Assembly (NCBI GenBank): GCA_030152225.1 | Contig: JASLHL010000244.1 | Location: 1 to 7,406, forward strand | Origin: Flavobacterium sp. | GTDB lineage: Bacteria; Bacteroidota; Bacteroidia; Flavobacteriales; Flavobacteriaceae | DNA length: 7,406 nucleotides | Direction: 5' to 3' | Shown: piece after piece, positions 5,279 to 7,406 of the stretch | How the letters are laid out: each line of letters starts with the position of its first letter | Position numbering within the stretch: the stretch's first letter is position 1 | Program-made: the position numbers and the translations under genes | The notes under the pieces: generated by a model | What the model was told of the DNA's origin: nothing | What the model saw: only the letters and a program-made list of their open reading frames with translations | Databases searched by the model: none

Positions 5279-6259
5279 ATGAAAGCTGTTATTGTAAAAG
5301 AAAAAGGGAAAACCCCAGTATTTGTCACGGACTTTAAACATGCGGAGATTTCATCTCCGACGGCGGTACTTATGCGTGTGCAAGCAGTTGCTATTAAAAA
5401 TTTAGATCGCGCTATTGCAAGTAGTGAACATTATTCCGTTAGCAGTAAACCGTTTGCTCCTTTTGTCATCGGAACAGATGGAATAGGAACATTGGAAAAT
5501 GGTCAAAAGGTCTATGGCTTTGGTTTACAGGGCATGCTCAGTGAATATGCCTTAGTACACAAAGATCAGATTGTTCCTTTGCCAGAAGGTATTGATTTAG
5601 CAACAGCAGCAGCTTTACCTAATGCGCTAATGGGATCGGTGATTGCTTTAGTTTTACGCGGTCAATTGAAAAAAGGCGATGTAGTGTTGATTAACGGTGC
5701 TACGGGGGTAACGGGACAGGTTGCTGTGCAAATGGCACGTCATTATGGTGCGAGCAAAATCATCGTAACGGGTAGAAATCCAACTGTACTAGAAGACCTC
5801 AAACGCTTAGGGGCTGATGCTGTAATTTCTTTAGCACAAGAGCACGATCAGTTGGTTACCGCTTTTGCTGAAGTACATCGCGAGACGCCAATTACTCTAG
5901 TATTAGACTATGTATGGGGGCCAAGTGCCACTGCTATTTTAACAGCACTAAAAGGAAAGGGAAGCTATCAACATAAGATGAAATTTGTCAATGTGGGGGC
6001 AATGTCAGGAGATCGTATGGAACTTTCTTCTTCCATTTTAAGGGGAACTGATATTGAACTACTCGGTTCTGGTATTGGCAGTTGGACACCCATAGAAATG
6101 CAACGTTTTTTTCAAGAATTTCTGCCTGAAGCCTTTGCTCTAGCAGCAAAAAATAAAGTAAAGATCAATACAGCTACCTATTCTTGGAAACATATAGCAG
6201 CCATATGGAATACTGCCTTGCCTAGTGGACAACGTTTAGTCATTGAACTAGATGAATAA
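5279..6259 (+). CDS. MDR-superfamily NAD(P)H-dependent oxidoreductase (quinone-oxidoreductase-like), 326 aa
   Basis: This is a medium-chain dehydrogenase/reductase of normal length. The N-terminal GroES-like part includes 'MRVQAVAIKNLDRAIAS' (about 32-48) and 'FVIGTDGIGTLENGQKVYGFG' (about 62-82). 'LPEGIDLATAAALPNALMGS' (101-120) leads into the Rossmann domain, with the nucleotide motif N139-G-A-T-G-V-T-G146 and R166 after the second strand ('VTGRNP'), which suggests NADPH. The Cys and His ligands for catalytic zinc and the four-Cys structural zinc site are absent, so it is a zinc-independent quinone/enone reductase type, although automatic pipelines call such proteins 'zinc-binding alcohol dehydrogenase'. 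It is cytosolic. It follows the Crp/Fnr regulator with 69 bases between and is probably controlled by it. No terminator is visible after the stop. The true substrate is not readable. Confidence 0.93.
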   Translation: MKAVIVKEKGKTPVFVTDFKHAEISSPTAVLMRVQAVAIKNLDRAIASSEHYSVSSKPFAPFVIGTDGIGTLENGQKVYGFGLQGMLSEYALVHKDQIVPLPEGIDLATAAALPNALMGSVIALVLRGQLKKGDVVLINGATGVTGQVAVQMARHYGASKIIVTGRNPTVLEDLKRLGADAVISLAQEHDQLVTAFAEVHRETPITLVLDYVWGPSATAILTALKGKGSYQHKMKFVNVGAMSGDRMELSSSILRGTDIELLGSGIGSWTPIEMQRFFQEFLPEAFALAAKNKVKINTATYSWKHIAAIWNTALPSGQRLVIELDE

Positions 6260-6309
6260 ATTACCCCTTGTCAAATAAAGCGATTAGCGATCTATTGGAC
6301 AAACACCGA

Positions 6310-6455
6310 ATGAATACAGAAAGCAGGAGTAAAAACCAACCAAACTCCGTAAAGGAGATACCGTAACCACTATATCGTTATTTTGGGGAGCAGCAGGAGA
6401 TTTGCTGATGCGATAACAAGCAGGTAAAGTGCAACTTGAACAACAAGTTGGATAA
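6310..6455 (+). pseudogene. Relic of the N-terminus of an S66-family peptidase (LD-carboxypeptidase/MccF-like)
   Basis: The 299 bases between the MDR gene and the lipoprotein contain no intact gene. The frame 6333-6452 reads 'KPTKLRKGDTVTTISLFWGA' then 'AGDLLMR', a TAA at 6414-6416, 'QAGKVQLEQQVG' and another TAA at 6453-6455. From memory of the family this matches the start of S66 peptidases: 'KL.KGDT...ISLS.G.AGD..RY..GK..LE...G'. The TAA falls where the family has Tyr, consistent with TAT/TAC changing to TAA. An ATG at 6310 in another frame (MNTESRSK) would join it after a one-base shift in the A-run at 6331-6335. The remaining ~260 residues, with the catalytic Ser, Glu and His, are missing. 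S66 enzymes recycle murein peptides or inactivate microcin C-type compounds. Confidence 0.55.
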
Positions 6456-6472
6456 AAAATAAGAAGGAGTGA

Positions 6473-6501
6473 TTGAATAAAACAAAATTATGTTAAATTA
6501 G
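6473..6501 (+). promoter_or_regulatory. Candidate flavobacterial promoter for the lipoprotein gene
   Basis: TTG at 6473-6475 is followed after 18 bases by TAAATTAG at 6494-6501, one base from the TAnnTTTG consensus. It lies downstream of the S66 relic and about 57 bases before the preferred ATG at 6559, so the lipoprotein gene probably has its own transcript. Confidence 0.35.
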
Positions 6502-6558
6502 CGGCCTGAAATGGCGAGCTATACTAGAATAGCTATTTATTTAACACCTTATTTACGA

Positions 6559-7365
6559 ATGAAAATTACTACTTATCTTATTCTGGGACTTAGTTCTTTA
6601 CTATTTTTATCCAGCTGTAAATCCAGTGATGACACAACTTGTTGTGATACCCCTTACGTCTCTGGATATTATATTCAAGGTTATTTTACTGATTTAAAGG
6701 AGGATGGGATTATGTTCGAGCCTAATTGGGCCTTGCTATCTTTAGATGAAACCAATAAAATATTTGAGATTGACTGGAATCATCTAGAAAATCAACGCGG
6801 TAATGCCTTGGCTATGACGCTCAGTTTTAAAGCGATTCATCAAGCACCTACTAAAGGAAATAGTGGTGGAACCCCGGGGTATTACAACCTCTTTCATGTA
6901 TTTTCGGATTCTATAGGGGATAATCATTATGCGTCCAGCTATTTTCGTTCCTGGACTTCTGAATATCCTATGGCTATTGGAGAAAAATTTGAATCGGTTA
7001 AACTATTTACGGATCAAGACTACGCGCCTGAGTTTAAAGCAGGCAGTGATGTCAGTAGCTTGTTTACAGTCTATTTCGAGGATATGCTTCGTACCGTTCA
7101 AAATGATTATCGATCTGTGACGGAGGAAGGCACATATCAGGATAAAAACTTTATTATCAATGGAGATCGAAATCTATTTCCCCACACCATTAGTGCGGTT
7201 AAATTAGCGGATATTGATTTTTCAAAAAGACAATTTACAGGTACAAGATGGTATTTAAAGCCACATCAAGCACCAGCAGAAAGTGGAGTGTATACCTTTA
7301 CGATTGAAATTAAAAAAGAAAATGGTCAAACGGTGAGAAAACAAACACCAGCTTTTTATTTATAA
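6559..7365 (+). CDS. Lipoprotein of unknown function, 268 aa, probably surface-exposed
   Basis: The preferred start is the ATG at 6559. It gives a classical lipoprotein signal: MKITTY, hydrophobic ILGLSSLLFL, lipobox L-S-S-C20. An in-frame ATG at 6511 would add 16 residues before the signal and is unlikely. After Cys20 comes 'KSSDD', resembling the Ser/Asp-rich export signals that carry Bacteroidota lipoproteins to the outer face of the outer membrane; surface location is inferred from this. A Cys pair (28-29) follows, then a beta-rich region with many aromatic residues, ending 'SGVYTFTIEIKKENGQTVRK'. A central part reads 'FRSWTSEYPMAIGEKFESVKLFTDQDYAPEF'. I do not recognise a named family; resemblance to Bacteroidota DUF lipoproteins is possible but not demonstrable here. 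It stands alone between an S66 relic and a strong terminator. Confidence 0.88.
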   Translation: MKITTYLILGLSSLLFLSSCKSSDDTTCCDTPYVSGYYIQGYFTDLKEDGIMFEPNWALLSLDETNKIFEIDWNHLENQRGNALAMTLSFKAIHQAPTKGNSGGTPGYYNLFHVFSDSIGDNHYASSYFRSWTSEYPMAIGEKFESVKLFTDQDYAPEFKAGSDVSSLFTVYFEDMLRTVQNDYRSVTEEGTYQDKNFIINGDRNLFPHTISAVKLADIDFSKRQFTGTRWYLKPHQAPAESGVYTFTIEIKKENGQTVRKQTPAFYL

Positions 7366-7366
7366 C

Positions 7367-7400
7367 AAAACACCCGATGAGTACTCATCGGGTGTTTTTT
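7367..7400 (+). terminator. Strong Rho-independent terminator after the lipoprotein gene
   Basis: Two 16-base arms (7367-7382 and 7383-7398) are exact reverse complements, forming a 14-bp stem with a GTAC loop and six T at 7395-7400. It starts one base after the stop codon. The A-run on the left means it could work weakly on the opposite strand too. Confidence 0.96.
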
Positions 7401-7406
7401 GTTTAA

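Noticed and set aside
6432..6450. Inverted repeat CAACTTG / CAAGTTG with a 5-base loop
   Set aside because: It lies within the readable part of the S66 relic (QLEQQV codons), has no T-run and is best explained as chance within former coding sequence.
6929..7120. 63-codon frame on the + strand
   Set aside because: Out-of-frame shadow inside the lipoprotein gene with no recognisable features.

Overview
The window looks like chromosomal DNA of a flavobacterium (Bacteroidota, Flavobacteriaceae; a Myroides-like genome is a guess). The support is AT-rich DNA, a secreted protein ending in a type IX secretion (T9SS) sorting domain, a SusX/PorT-like small outer-membrane barrel, an SSC lipobox followed by a Ser/Asp surface-export-like signal, weak or absent Shine-Dalgarno sequences, and several TTG-N18-TAnnTTTG-like promoter candidates. 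All convincing genes are on the + strand.

Layout. 1-1020: C-terminal end of a large T9SS cargo protein, closed by a terminator. 1112-1975: an outer-membrane beta-barrel protein, also closed by a strong terminator. 2035-2530: gene-poor stretch with a 7+2+7 palindrome and a decayed-looking reading frame. 2534-2800: a small basic protein of unknown function. 2923-4531: an AraC-family regulator followed by an NAD(P)-binding Rossmann oxidoreductase that one in-frame TAA splits into two halves; a strong terminator follows. 4616-6259: a Crp/Fnr-type regulator followed by a zinc-independent MDR (quinone-oxidoreductase-like) reductase, with a perfect 7+2+7 palindrome between them. 6260-6558: no intact gene, but the remains of the first ~45 codons of an S66 (LD-carboxypeptidase/MccF-like) peptidase are readable. 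6559-7365: a lipoprotein of unknown function, ending in a near-perfect palindromic terminator.

How the genes may work together. The centre holds two consecutive 'transcription factor then NAD(P)H oxidoreductase' pairs, an arrangement often seen for inducible handling of quinones, electrophiles or aldehydes. The substrate is not visible in the sequence. One reductase is broken and the S66 gene is nearly gone, so this is an accessory region undergoing gene loss. I see no CRISPR array, transposase, tRNA, rRNA, toxin-antitoxin pair or recognisable defence system. The most useful observations are the single-codon lesion, the S66 relic and the two palindromes.
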